DNA from: Neospora caninum Liverpool | Lineage: Eukaryota > Apicomplexa > Conoidasida > Eucoccidiorida > Sarcocystidae | Direction of reading: 5' to 3' | Assembly: GCF_000208865.1 (NCBI RefSeq) | Contig: NC_018396.1 | Coordinates: forward strand, 3,343,101 to 3,407,100 | DNA: 64,000 nt | Part shown: positions 1 to 12,100 of the stretch, piece by piece | Numbering within the stretch: the stretch's first letter is position 1 | Layout of the letters: every line of letters begins with the position of its first letter | Program-made: the position numbers and the translations under genes | Notes under the pieces: generated by a model | What the model was told of the DNA's origin: nothing | Seen by the model: the letters and a program-made list of their open reading frames with translations, nothing else | Database searches by the model: none

Positions 1-81
1 ACTTCCTGTCGTTTTGAACTGGTGCGGAATCTCATGACACACTGTCGCGTAATGGAGCACTCTTTTGTCTTTGTCGTTCAG

Positions 82-349
82 TGAAGCAAAGCCGGAGACA
101 ACGCACGAGGAACAGAGACTGTGGATGCCTCACGCACCATTCTGGTTGATTTGGATGCTGTTTGGAGGATATTCTGGAAATGTTTCCTCGTCGATGGCCA
201 GGGCAGAAATGGACGATGGAGACCGTGCGACAGTAGGAACTGGGGTAGATCGCATCGTCGGAAGACCCAAGGCGCTGTTGGAGGAAGCTGGAGACAACGC
301 GGAACAAGTCCTAGAAAGGTTCTACATGAAGTTAGAGATGTTTACATGA
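82..349 (+). CDS. Terminal exon of a plus-strand gene entering from the left (unknown protein)
   Basis: A p pyrimidine-rich tract ending in CAG at 79-81 looks like a splice acceptor, and it opens a frame that runs to a TGA at 347-349. The encoded 88-residue tail begins acidic, has a Trp/Leu/Phe-rich stretch (FWLIWMLFGG, possibly membrane-embedded or a hydrophobic core), then a charged amphipathic end containing LLEEAGDNAEQVLERF. An overlapping plus-strand frame (121-390) lacks this patterning. Upstream exons would lie outside the window. I do not recognise the family. The call rests on the acceptor and residue composition, so it could still be a chance frame. Confidence 0.4.
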
Positions 350-782
350 AAGCATGCATACAGGTGTGTGAAAGCGTCCGGCTGGGCTGACAGTTGTGCG
401 ATATGGTCTGTACCGCATACATAGCAACTCTACACCGAGATATGAAAAGGTCGCCAGAACTATCCGTTCTGCCGCGTGATTTAGAGTCTATATTCTAGAG
501 ATAATTGTACAAGAGTAGCACAGATGAAAAGGTAATTACGCTGCATAGGAACTACTTCTCTTTCTGCGGAAGGGAATAACTCACGGAACCTCGCCAGGAT
601 TCACTGTGCACCACGTATATTGTCGCATTGTCTTTCATAATGAAGAACTCCACTCAGCCGCTGTCAACAAAACCATTAACTGCAGTCTTAAGTTACACAA
701 TTACGCCATATATATGTATGTAATGTCTACATCGAGGGTACACCGTGGATCTGATCTGGTCAGTATTCTTCCATCTCACCCG
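350..782. other. Intergenic spacer
   Basis: Probable 3' flanks of the exon ending at 349 (plus) and the fasciclin gene ending at 783 (minus), which are convergent. No convincing coding exon, RNA gene or repeat was seen. The short frame at 606-812 runs into the last exon of the fasciclin gene and looks like chance. Confidence 0.4.
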
Positions 783-3479
783 CTAATGAGACGTGCCGGC
801 AAAGAATTTTGACTTACAATTAACTAATCCGTGGGTAGATTGTTCAGTAATGTCGACGGCGTTCCCTGAGTCTCCGATGACTCGGGGACCGAGATACAGA
901 TCCTGATTCCAACGTGCATGTTGTTGATTGATACTCTGCAAAAAGTCTGGTGCTTGAGATCCATTCCCAACAGGACTTTGGCTCTCGTGTCCGACAGGGT
1001 TTAGACCCGCGAACGGTGTCTCTGTAGCTCCCTGTTCTCCTGCATGTCCCTTCTGATGACGTTGTTGCCTGCTCCCATGACTTGATCCTCGAAGATTTTC
1101 ACTGCCTTCTTCATCCCGTCCACCTCGACCCTTTGCCGCAGGGCGAGGGCTAGGGCGGCTGTTTGCGTTGGTGGGTCCACGCATGCGCTGTTCCCTCTGC
1201 TCTTGCTGTCTTACTTCAGGATTCTGGCGCTGCTCCACTGGTGCAGCCTCAACCGACCTAAGACGAGAGACGAAAAAGAACAGCAAGACCGCGGGAGATG
1301 CACGGACCCAGGATGGCTTCCGGTCCAGTATTTGACTCTCTACGTGCATATACGTGGAAAATGTGCAGATATCTCTTTGCCAGGAAGCCGCCAGAGTCGT
1401 GATTTGTCAGGAATGACTTCGGAGAACGCTCGTGACGCCAGGCCGCGCTCTCCGCTTCGCTGGGAAAAAAACACTGGACTCCACATCGAACCGCGGGCCA
1501 GACCGCTGACAACGCTTGCTTGTGTCTGCACATTTAAATCTATAACTATATGTGATGATATTTAATAGAGCAGGTCAAACACTGTGACAGGCATGTTCAC
1601 CCGTAGAGGTAAAAGTATACACGTACGTGTGCACGTTTTCCGTATACTGGAACAGACACATTGCAATCTACACCTATGAGTGTACACTCATTGACTGCAG
1701 AGAAAGAGCGGGACGATGAAGGTGGGTCATTCGCTTACAGACGCCCTTGTTCGAGTGTCTGGGTCTAATAGTTTGCAGTGTGCAGCTCCACCGCAGCGAT
1801 ATCATCAGGGAAAAGGGACGATAGCGGCTAACTCCTACCTGAGGTCCATGTCAGGGGGAATGATTACGCGGTCTATTTTGTAGGAAGCCCCATTGAAATT
1901 TTCGATCCGCGGGGGGTCGCTGACAATTGTGCTAATATCGTTCACCAAGTACAGCGAGGAAGGACCATGGGTAGCAGATTGCCCCCGCAAACCGGAGAGT
2001 TGTCCTCGCCTTTTGTGTGTCACCTTGATTGTGCTTCCTTCCCATGTGCTGAAAGACTTAGATGCATCCAGGGGAATCTCTTCGACATTGATGATGTCCT
2101 TGAGTTCACAAGAGGAAGGAAGAGAAAACAGCTCATACAGTTTGGTCAAAAGTACTAGCGAGCACTCTGCATACAGGCATCTTTCTACTGATGTACATGC
2201 AGACTGGCTGGTGTTGACGGGGGAAACCAGGTCTTGTCTACGTTCATATAGAAAACTGTGCTCTTAATCCTCATGCCTTTCTCTTCTTTTGCCCCGCCGC
2301 CGATGCTTGTCCTCTTTTTACCTCTGTAATTTTCCTGCCCCTTCGACAACGGGGAAGAAAACACTGATTTCCACCGTTCCGCAACATGAAGAACAATGCG
2401 TCGGCTGCATAATCGTAGCTGTCGCCACGCGACTGTGCTTGGCGTGTTAGCCAAGGGCAAACGCAGTTGTGTGACTGAGCAGTTTCTCTCTTCGCCGGGG
2501 TGCGATACATGATTTCGGCATCAAGCACCTTCGATAGTGATCCATGATGGTACTGCTCTGAGAAGTTCTTGAACAAACGCTGGTGCCTGCGCCCCTGTTG
2601 GCGGGACGCTCGCTTTGAAGCGTACTTCCAGTTCCATATTTTTATATAGACCGTACAGCGTTGCCTTTTTAAGGAATGGATTTGCTTGATTTTCACGTAA
2701 GTGACAACAAGGAGAAACTCCTCGGCCGACTTACTGCTGTTGGTAGAATGGCCATAGTGCCGAAAAATGAGTCTTCGTAAGAAATGATTAGATAGCGAAA
2801 TCAGCAGCTGGCTGTGTGCTCTCGTTCTATGTCCTATAAACGTCCGGTCAGTTTCTTCAAAAGGTTTTCGTTGTTCTGTCGCGAAAAATGGTGGACAGAG
2901 TCTCACTTGAGGTACAATGTGGTACTGGAGAAGCCTCCATTTCACTTCCCAGGGCAGCTGGTGCAGATCGAGGGGCAAGAGTGCCTTGATTGCGGAGTTG
3001 GTGGGCATGAACATTGTCATATCGCGAGTTTGCTCGAGATAGAATGTTGCTCCGCAATCTTGCATAAGCTTGTTCAGCTCGGAAAGTTCCTAAAAGCCAT
3101 TCGTACAGGAAATACACACCAGTGCGAAGGTGGGGACTATGAGGATCCTGGACCAACATGATGAATTCAGTAATTATGCGACCCGTGGTGGACTCACGGG
3201 ATCCATTGCAGCATGGTCTTGAACGCTGGCGAGGTGGTTGATCGAAGGGTTAGCAGCAGATCCACCCATTGTGGTTCCCATGAGGCCACTGCTGAAAGTC
3301 ACTGCAGCAGACTGTTGAGAAGCTTCTCCACGATGCATCTGCTGTACTTGTGGTTGCGGTGAAGCTCTTCCACAATGAGCTCCCCGAGAAACCCATAGTA
3401 ACAAAACGGTGATAAAAAGTACTGTCATCGATGACAGTGTCGTCGACAGAAGACGACTCGATGCGTTGAAATGCATCAT
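783..3479 (-). CDS. Secreted fasciclin (FAS1) domain protein, four-exon core plus tail (399 aa)
   Basis: The minus-strand exons are 3479-3198, 3089-2907, 2098-1839 and 1257-783. Their phases agree at every junction (0, 0, 2) and they encode 399 residues. Residues 1-94 carry an N-terminal hydrophobic core (MTVLFITVLLLWVS) typical of a signal peptide or anchor. Residues about 95-241 form one FAS1 domain, with the hallmark MFMPTNSAIKALLP (compare the family's 'T-x-F-A-P-T-N-x-A' box), LLQYHIVPQ (the 'YH' box) and a C-terminal KIDRVIIPP. FAS1 domains act in extracellular adhesion, so export to the surface, a vacuole or a cyst matrix is inferred. Residues 242-399 are a Gln/Arg/Gly/Ser-rich disordered tail. 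A Met upstream of 3479 is in frame, but the one at 3479 gives the clearest signal sequence. No GPI signal is visible. The domain call is firm; start and localisation are inference. Confidence 0.8.
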
Positions 3480-3942
3480 TTCGGAAGGAAAAAACACGAA
3501 TACGAGGGCAAACCTGAAAACAAGGGGTAGAACGACTTCACCTAGGTTACAGGCAAACAATCACGAGCAATATGGGGGTGCTACATGCAGGAAATGAACC
3601 TCTTTAGACCTGTCCGGAGCCTAGCATGACTCAATGCGCAAAAACCGTTCATGTGGGTGTGGACGGCGACCTGAGAGCAGAAAAAAAAGGACTCTCACAC
3701 CGTTCGGTTTCATTCTTCGACCTCCGCCTCCGGTGACGAAGTAAATATATGATATGAAGCCGTAGTTTATATTGCTAACAGCCGTAACATTTCTTTTGGC
3801 TTCTGTCTATCTAATCGAGTCAATGCGAGATCAGAACTCTTCAAGCCTGTTTCCTCTGGCCCCGAGAGGTCGTTCAGTCTGGAGGGGAAAATCCACGCGA
3901 ACGACCTAGTGTGACTCTCCCAGCTCATTCGAAAACATATTT
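3480..3942. other. Intergenic region upstream of the fasciclin gene
   Basis: Likely holds the promoter and 5' leader of the minus-strand fasciclin gene. No coding exon, microsatellite or RNA gene was seen. A short A-run lies near 3680. Confidence 0.35.
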
Positions 3943-4672
3943 CTATTCGGTAGGATGTTTAGCGGCGTCACGAAAGCTGCCCTTCCACGCCTTTGCGCAT
4001 GAATGCTCGACATCACAACTGTAGATAGTAGATATTTTCGTCCGAAGGCAGCTACCGTCGAGTTGGCCTTCAGTGGTGACTTCACCTCTAAAGCAGGAGA
4101 TATTACAAACGGCAGCGCAAAGCTTGCGGAAAGAAGGATACGAGGACATCCGATATTCCTCGTAAGAGAACCCTTACCTGACGTTTCTCAAAGGATAGCG
4201 TACGGTCTGCCGAGTTCCTAGAGAATGCGACGAACTGACATGAAACAAGAACTCCTAAACGAGGCTAAACACGAGAAATGTGCATCTCAGGAAGGACAGA
4301 TGCGCCGCTTCTCTCAGCTTTTTTTGCGTTAAGAAGGTGCCGCGCGTGGTGTTCGCAACGCTCCCTTGCGCCCAATGTATCTCATACGGACGGGACCTCG
4401 TCAGCCGTGCCAAAAAATGGGCAGGCCGCCCCTAATTGTTCGGAGAGAGCTTAATGGTGAGGTTGCGCAAATTACAGTCTATAAGCTCTCAATAAAGAGG
4501 TACTCCTGATGGTGACTGAGCACAAAAACACCTCGCTAGTGTTCGGCAGCGAATTGGGCGGCTTCATCTTCAAGGTGCCGGAACCGATTATCAGGATCCA
4601 AAAAAAGACCAAAAGTGCTCCTCTGGCCTTCAGAACTGAAATGCCCGTGTTATTGATTGCTACGATCGTCAT
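3943..4672 (-). CDS. Candidate small secreted Cys-rich protein
   Basis: At 4672-4532 a frame starts with Met and contains a strong hydrophobic segment (ALLVFFWILIIGSG), resembling a signal peptide, and ends at a possible donor. At 4122-3943, after a pyrimidine-rich tract ending in AAG, a frame of 59 residues ends in TAG. It holds seven cysteines in about 45 residues (LCAAVCNISC, then SCL, SCD, SCA). The two pieces join in phase 0 to give about 106 residues. A 40-nt segment near 4180-4219 also has splice-like edges, but the intron after it would be only 55 nt. Alternatively the Cys-rich frame begins at its own Met at 4149 and has no signal sequence. A plus-strand frame at 4509-4715 competes. 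Function is unknown, and structure is tentative. Confidence 0.35.
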
Positions 4673-4902
4673 GCAAGGGTTCGGCAGCGTACTGTCCTTT
4701 TTGTGTCATCAGTAAATGCCCAGGCTGTCCTTGAGCACCGTAGTTGTTACGAGGCTGCCATGTGATCTGACGGCATTTGCGGTGTAGCCGAACCCGAGGG
4801 GGAACGTTATACCACCTAGCCCCGATATTTACAATATCTTTTTATGTATTACCTATTCGAATGCAGCTGGAACGCAACATGAGAGCTCTTGCAGAGTACA
4901 TT

Positions 4903-5052
4903 TCACTCGGGTTCCGTATTTTTGGGAGCGATGCTCTTTGTTCCTCGCCGGCGTACGCATGGGTGGCAAATCACTTTCGAGAGTATACGCACACTTATCC
5001 TCTGAGAGAAAACAAGCAAAGAAAGTACAGCACAAAAAGTCAGAGGCAACAT
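4903..5052 (-). CDS. Candidate signal-peptide exon
   Basis: A Met at 5052 begins MLPLTFCAVLSLLVF, a compact hydrophobic core followed by basic and Cys residues, and the frame closes after 49 residues. It could be the first exon of a short secreted protein gene upstream of the Cys-rich candidate, or a chance hydrophobic frame. No phase-matched second exon was found with confidence, though a donor-like ATAG|GTAATA occurs near 4855. Confidence 0.22.
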   Translation of the reverse strand: MLPLTFCAVLSLLVFSQRISVRILSKVICHPCVRRRGTKSIAPKNTEPE

Positions 5053-5546
5053 CGTAGTGTAAAAACCACATTCTGAACGGGACCGCTGGTGTAGTTCTCT
5101 CGCCGCCGTCGGCACCGGGCCATAGCGAAGGTCGGCTGCCCACGATTCTCAGCATGCGTGCCTCGTTGTGATCTCGTCAACGTACTAGTTCACCTTCTGT
5201 TTAGAAGCCCCATTAATACCGATCGCTTATTTAGTTCCGTCGACAAGGGACGGCGAGAACTACATAATGCATTCATGGAAAAAAGGCCCGGACCGTTCCG
5301 TGTCGGCTGGCTGCTGCTCCGTAATCTCTTCAGAGTTAAGATGGCGGGTGCGCGGCGACACTCGTCCGACTGCCACCAACCAGCTTTTCGCTCCATCAGT
5401 TCTCGGTTTCAGTTTCATCCAACTGGAATAAATCATATGAAGAGACACATGTAGCCCCGCATACGCCGACGTGGAAGAAAAACAGCGAAGAATCGACTTG
5501 CGGAGACCAGCAACGCAGCCCGGTAGTATAGAACTCAAGGTGTTTG

Positions 5547-5577
5547 GAGGGCGGAGGGGGGGGGGGGGTGGAGGGGG
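5547..5577 (+). repeat. G-rich tract
   Basis: A stretch of almost only G on the plus strand, interrupted by single A, C or T bases, followed by a second GGAGGGGG run. It could form a quadruplex, or it may be simple-sequence drift in a spacer. Confidence 0.6.
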
Positions 5578-6608
5578 TCACATGTCCCGCGCTCACCCGC
5601 CATTGTGGCTCGGTAAAAAAGTAACTGGTCGGAGCGTTGTTCCTCGGTGAGCCATGGCTTGTTGCCACAGGCATGCACCTTCGGTTCGAGTTGACTGGCT
5701 CATTGATTGCGCGTTTGAGGCACCTACTCCATAAAACTCGACCGTACAACGCAGATCCCTTTCGGATCCGCCTTCTCACCATCTATCACCACTTTTTAGT
5801 GGAGCTTGCTAAGATATGCACCCTTCCAGACGGCATTGAACCCCGAGGCGGGTAAGAAACGTGGCCTGCCAGCGTCTAGTCAAAACCGTGCACTGGCATC
5901 TGCTTGCTTCGGCGGAGTTTTGTGCGTCTCTCCGAATAGTGAAGACTAAGAGTTCTTGCTTTGGGTGGTAACACTTCTCCTGAGTTTCTCTTTGTCTTTG
6001 AGGGGGAGTCGCCAGGGAAATTCCTTGGCTGGTTCCCGTAACCTTGTTTGCCGCTGCGCAGCCATTGGCCGCGCTCACCGCCGCAGATGGAGTGAAATGT
6101 CACAGGAGTAACCATGTGCTTGTTCACCTTCATCGTACCAAGTTTTCACGGTCCGGAGTGGGAAATCAGTGACGGAGAGGGTTCCGAGGTTGGACAGAAG
6201 GATCGAGCAGATGGAAATGGAAGAAGAGGGGGATTCAGTTCCAGCCGAGCATCCCAGCTATCGGCCGTCTATTCCGGGCACCCTGCGTTGAAGATCGAGC
6301 CGCTGTTTCGAGCTGACTCACCTTACCCTATTTTAACTTTACATTTTATGGACCCGTCGACAAGGAGACGCTTCTTCATTCACGTTTACTCTTTTTTCCG
6401 TCCAAGGAGGACGTCTATTCTCACTTTCACATGGCCCACGCCCTTCAGACGGCGAGCGCCCGGCGGGGCAGGTGTTCCGAACGAGAGTGTTTGACCGCGG
6501 TTCCGATCAATCGCTCGGAAGAACGGCGTCAGGATTGAGAGAGAGAGAGGCTAGAAGCAAATGGGACGTTAGTAGTTTGCTTAGATAAACGGATACCCGC
6601 AGTGTGTG

Positions 6609-6662
6609 TGGTCTGCACGCTACCTTGCCTTGTAATGGTCTGCACGCTACCTTGCCTTGTAA
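6609..6662 (+). repeat. Perfect 27-bp tandem duplication
   Basis: Two identical adjacent 27-bp units (6609-6635 and 6636-6662). The unit length is a multiple of three, so in the plus frame it duplicates nine residues including a CTLPCL motif. The perfect identity implies a recent duplication. Confidence 0.8.
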
Positions 6663-8664
6663 AGGGGAGAGATGTGACTTACAAGTGCTCGGCTAGTTCT
6701 GTAGGTAATGAGCCTCGTAAGTGTCTTTGGTGGAGCCGTTCAAGAAATGGCATGTATTTGATTTGTGAGTCCGCCTTTCACGGTTGAGGGTAAGGTAGCT
6801 GACGAACATTTTTTTAGTGTTACATCGTAACCATGTATACTAAAGGAAAATGGGGAGTGCCTCATCGGTCGTGTAGGCTCATCAGGTGGGTACACCTTCT
6901 GTATATTGTTGTTCTTCGTGAAGATCTCCTGGCGTGCAAGTCACTCGCTGGGAAATCCGGTTTATATGTTCTGGGATGGGCGGGGAGGAGGCAGAGCATA
7001 CATATTCTGTCAATCATCAACGGGCGTAGACATTTTTGAGCGTGTGCTTCGGCAAAGCCAGAGGTTTTGTCACAGTATTGCAACGTCGAACGCGAGTAAA
7101 GCGCGCCCGATTTGCTGACAGGGCATAAGGACATTTTCATGTGGATAGAAAACACGAAGAAGTCGGTAGACCTGTTCTCTACCCACGTTACGGATCCGGT
7201 GTCGTTGAGTGCGTCCAGTTACTCCGTATTCGAGAGTCGGAAACGTATATAGTAAGCCTGCCCACAGCATCCTAGTGACAGTGAAAAGTATGGATGGCCT
7301 GACCAGCGGTTCTATATGAGACGGTTGGCCACAGTCGAGAGGCACGCCAAGCTTTCAGTATACTGGCGAAGCTGCGTCCCGAGGCGGTTACAGTGCGGCG
7401 TCATTTACTTTGTGAGCGAGGCGTCCAAAACCCTTGCCAAATTCTCAGGAACTCATTTTCCAGGGTGACCTTGGAGTTCTCGTTTCGATCAAGTGTGCCC
7501 GTTTTCGAAGCGCTTTGTTCTTGCAAAGCGTACCGCGTATCAGTCGAGAGGGACCAGACATGTGACTTCGTTCAAATGCTTTCGGAAGGAAGGATATGCA
7601 CGCGGACCGGGTGTCTCAGGATTTTGTCGCGGTGAGTCGCGTACGCCAAAAAGACAACTACTGGTCATGCGCCTGAACACGAAGCTTATTGATCGCTCCG
7701 CTATCACCCCTGAGGACGGGCAGCTGGCGCTGTCGTTTGCCACGCAGACGCACTCATCCTGCTCCATAGATCGCCTCGTTTTGGAATAACGGTGACTTGT
7801 TGGTTCAGGGCTTGTAAACGCCACTTCAGCAGAAAGCCAAAGACAGTGAAAACACGTAAAACTGACAAGATCTGACTCCAGATAGGGTCACTGTGGCTAG
7901 TGTCGCTTGGCGGTCTGTTCGGCCAGATGAGGGAGACACGATGCAGTGTACGCAGGTGAAGGAAATTCTTCCCTCTACAGAAATGGAACCAACGACAGCC
8001 GGAAACTCACCCGATGAACAGTGCGAATGCCAAATTTTCCATCACCATGTCTTCTTAATATGGAGCTCTCCATAGAGCATTCATTGCGGAGAAACTCACA
8101 AATAGTCACAACTGATTCTTCTGTTCATCAATGCTCACGGATATACATAGGCTTGTATCGTGCACGTTGCTACTTGGCCGCACCACACCTCTCACAATTT
8201 GGATGGATTTGCGTACAAACTCATACATGAACGTATGATGCTGTACGGACTTAGACATACTGCCGACGCACGCAGAGCACACCGTGCACGACGAGGCTCT
8301 CTTCTTTGTGCGGACCGAACCCTGCGAAAAGCACGTTGACTCGCTTCAAATGCTCCTCCTTTTGAGGGTTCCCGTAGGCGCGGTGCAGAGCGGCGGGTAG
8401 ACAAACCAGCAGGACGCACTAGCAAGCTTGAGAAAGAAAAACCTGTGAATACCGAGGAAAAGTGTAGGCTAGACAGATGCGCCGGGTCCCCGTTAGATTT
8501 ACATTCCTCTCGTCGTGGGAGTTTGATTTGGATAGCGGCAATACGCCACAACCACGACTACGTTTTGCCGATTATAACCGAGTCAGTTCCTGCCTGCAAA
8601 GACATGGCATGACAGAGGATCGTTAGGAAGGTGGATGTTAATTAGCGTTGAAGCTTCAGTGTTC

Positions 8665-8919
8665 CTAGAGCATTGCTATAGTAGACAGCTTACGGTGAAC
8701 AAATTTACAGCCACGACAGTTCGACATTGTTTCCGGTACGGGTTTGACCGGTACTTCAGGTGATGGTTTTGTAGATTCCCAGATCACATTACGAGACGGA
8801 ACTCCCGGTGATACAGTTCTATGGTAAGGTTTCTTTACATGTATACAAAAATCGGCTGGAAGTCTACTCTTGGTGATTACCTCACGAAAGTAAGACATAT
8901 ATCCTGAGCAATCGGCCAC
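8665..8919 (-). CDS. Candidate exon or small ORF, unknown
   Basis: A minus-strand frame of 84 residues ends in TAG. Its composition is unlike the Arg/Ser/Pro-rich chance frames nearby: it contains KPSPEVPVKPVPE followed by NCRGCKF (a CxxC pair) and VHRKL. The DNA here is more AT-rich than the flanks. A donor-like sequence lies inside the 5' part near 8885, so the real exon may be shorter. It may be the last exon of a short-exon gene, or a relic. No family recognised. Confidence 0.3.
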   Translation of the reverse strand: MADCSGYMSYFREVITKSRLPADFCIHVKKPYHRTVSPGVPSRNVIWESTKPSPEVPVKPVPETMSNCRGCKFVHRKLSTIAML

Positions 8920-9116
8920 TTGTGGAATAAATGAAGGTATATATATGTATAGGTAACCTCAGATTTGTGGGCAGACATACGCAGTTCTAAAAGCTTGTGG
9001 AATCCTATTATCTACAGCAGTGGAATGTAATGCGGATGCTCTATCTCCCTGCATACACGTACACAAGAACATGTATATGTATATATATGGGTAATCTGTA
9101 TCGTGCACGTGTCATC

Positions 9117-12100
9117 TCAGCATCCAACTGACTCAGAGCGCAGGAGAAGTGGGTTTTGCACAGAGCTTCGTCGTGACTGGTGACTGCATCGTCCTTGTTT
9201 TCCCCACCCTTCGCCATCCTCGACGACTGCCTGGAAATCCGAGATTCCGCGCAGTCTGGCGGCCTCTGACGCCCGACGGGTCTCCGGTCTATATACACCC
9301 GATCTGCGCTGGTTGGATTCGTCTTTCGTCAGCCACGAAAACAACCCGCCAAACACCGGCATGCGTTCCCTGCCGCCCTCTCCACTCTGCCCATCGCGTT
9401 GAGCTACTCTCTCAGCTGGCGATCTGTGCTCCTCCCTAAATTGCCTCTGCCTGTCACCTGAAGCGATCCGCGACGGGATGTCTCCGCTACCGGAACGCAA
9501 CCAGCGAGCGACCGGGCTTTCTCCGCTTTGGTCGCCGCGCCACCACGGACGCGGGTGGGAATCCCCCTCCGAGACAATTGCCTCCGAGCTCGTCTCGTAA
9601 CTGCGTCGAGAGTTCGCCTCCCCGAATCGGAGCCTCGACGCCTGTGTGCCCAGCGGAAGGCCTGTCCATGGAGTGCCTGGGATCCCCGACCTGGGTGGGC
9701 GCCGCACCCAAACCCGCCTTCCCGCTCGCACTGCCTTGTGCACACACTTCCATATTTTTCCGCCAAAGCCGAGAACGACAACGCCGAGCACCAGAAGTGC
9801 GAGGCCAGTGGCCCACCCTAGCGGATTTGCTGGCGGTTCGTCGAAGATAATCACGCCACCCACGCCCATGAAGACAGTGAGCGTGGAGTTCATGATGGGG
9901 ACGCTCTCGGACGCCGGGTAGTGTCGCAGACTCTGAGAGAGAAAGAGAAGCTCTAGGAGCGCCGCCGACGCCACTACAAGGAAGAGGAAAGGTAGCCAAG
10001 GATGTTGAAAAAGAAAGACGGGGTTGAGCAGACAGACAAGCATACCGATGACAGGCCAAACGGCAGCAGGCGAGCTGGAGGACGGCGGGATGCAGGCTGA
10101 CGAGAAGGAAAGGAAGAAGGCTTGAATCAGTTTTATCGAAATGCCTGCGAGACATTGGGGGGAAAACGACACGGCGCGAGACCAACCAAGATGTTGACGC
10201 GCACAGAAAAAGAACTGGAACTCGAGAGACGGAAGCTTGCACCGTTCACGAATGCAATACGGGGCAAGCGCGGCAGAGGAGCTTGTCGCTGCTATTACTG
10301 AACTTGGTGAATCGCGCAGTTGTATGCTTTTCTGTCTTTCAAAGGTTTCTCTGTTGGATAAACAGCGCAAATATTTGATTACGGATCGACGTCTCTTCTG
10401 AAAATCTGGCAAGTGAACATTTTTTTAGTGCGTAGTGTCCCCTGCCAACCGCTTCGCTAAACCTGACACTTGTCGTTTTGGAGGAACAAGATTCGTGACC
10501 TGCTTCAGGAAGTTCCCGTAATTTCAGGTTCACTGCGCTGCGTCTCCCCCCTTTTTCACTCCCTTTCTCCTGTCTGCTCCGCTCGCCTGTAGCTCTTTTG
10601 ATTTCCATGAACGGAGTTACATATTAGATTATCTTCGCTCCCATGGTCTGTAGTAAGTGTCGGTCTTTCTTCTCTTCCCCGTTCCCTCTTTCTCCTTCCT
10701 TTTGCTGTTCCGGCTCTCCTCGACCCTCTCCTCATTACCCTCTCGGCCTTCTTCCTCCGTCTCTCTTCCGTGACGTTTCCTCTTCCGGCTTCCTCTACTC
10801 CGCCTTTTCCCCCCTTCCCTACATCCTCCTCTCTTTGCTCCCTTCTCGTTCGTTCCCCGAGAGGGGGTTCCACGTACTTGCGACGGCTCCGAGGACTCCC
10901 CCTGAGGCAGGCAGAAGCGCGTGGTGCCAGAGAGGCAGAGACCCACAGAAGAAGGCCGACGAATCTCCAGCATCGCTCTCTGAGCGACTGCTACAAAGAT
11001 CTGCTTCCTCTTCTCCGTCTCCGAGAGAGGCGAAGCCGGAATGGTCGTCTCCCACAGCTGTGGGACTACTGTTTAAAAGCCCTTTATCACTGCCCCGTCC
11101 ATGCCCTCTGGGTGTATGTACACTCGCAACCGACCGCCGGCGCCGTCGGCCTCCCATCGCAGGCGGAGTCTGTGCACCTTGGGATCCCAGTGCCGCATTC
11201 TCTCCACCTGTTCGCGACTGAGAGCTCCTTGAGGATCTGGGCGATGAGTCGAGCGGCTCCTCACGCCTCGATTCTGGCAGGAGAGAGGCCGACAAGCTCG
11301 CCTCCACTGCGACTCCCACCGTAGCCCCTTCTGGACGCCAGGGTCGTTTGTACAACAGAAGAAGAGTCACACCTGCAGCAACAACTGTCAAACAAACGCT
11401 CTCGTAGACGATCGCCGACGGGGTACTCAGCTGCCGCGCCAAAGTCGCCGTGTCGGGGAGCGGAGGCTCTGGGGCGGCGCAGACTGTGATCGTGACGAGA
11501 CCTGTAACTACGAACACGCCGCCTGCGGAGAGAAAAAGCGCAACAAGCAATTCCGCGCGTTGACGAAATCACGAAAACGCCCGGGAAACAAGAGAAAAAC
11601 AGTCAGCTAAGAATCGCCTCTATGGCCTGGCCGTCGAGTCTCGAAACAGCCGGTTTTTGCAAACCTTACCTCACAAGAAGGCAGGAGGCGAAAAAGAGAG
11701 TCCTACGTCTACAGTCAGGGCCACAGTGGGCATACACAGCAGCAGATTCGACCCCGAGTCTCGCGAGGAGTCCCCGACCGCGTGGGCCAAGGTTGAAGCC
11801 AGTTTCGGCTCTCTTCTTCCTCCCCTCTGTTTTGCTTGTTGCCTCCCTTTTCTTTGCACTCTCTCTCCCCGCCCGGAGGAGGCGTGTACCTGTTAGGTTG
11901 ATTTTGTCCACGACTTCGTCGAGCATGAATCTCGCCAGCAGGACCACAAAAAGGATTTGAAGGGCTCCGAATCCGGTGATATTCGCAGGTAGCAGCGATA
12001 GAGAGACAATGGAGAGAAGGGGAGACACCACGCAACTGCAAAAAACGCCAAAGACCCAGAGCGGATCCCAGCCAGCAGTCCAAGGAGTGCACGCTGCGGC

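Larger units (their letters stand above)
5053..8664. other. Unresolved region without a firm gene
   Basis: Several short open frames occur on both strands, none with a convincing set of phase-matched exons. Worth noting are a Cys-containing plus frame at 6602-6787, a minus frame at 7070-7345, and overlapping frames on both strands at 7493-7824 (the plus one ends with a regular 40-residue stretch after a Met at 7669). A G-run and a 27-bp duplication are listed separately. No RNA gene was seen. Confidence 0.3.

Noticed and set aside
783..1349. Apparent 188-aa secreted protein starting at 1349 on the minus strand
   Set aside because: The hydrophobic start is intron sequence. The frame becomes coding only from 1257, where a good acceptor joins it in phase to the FAS1 exon ending at 1839.
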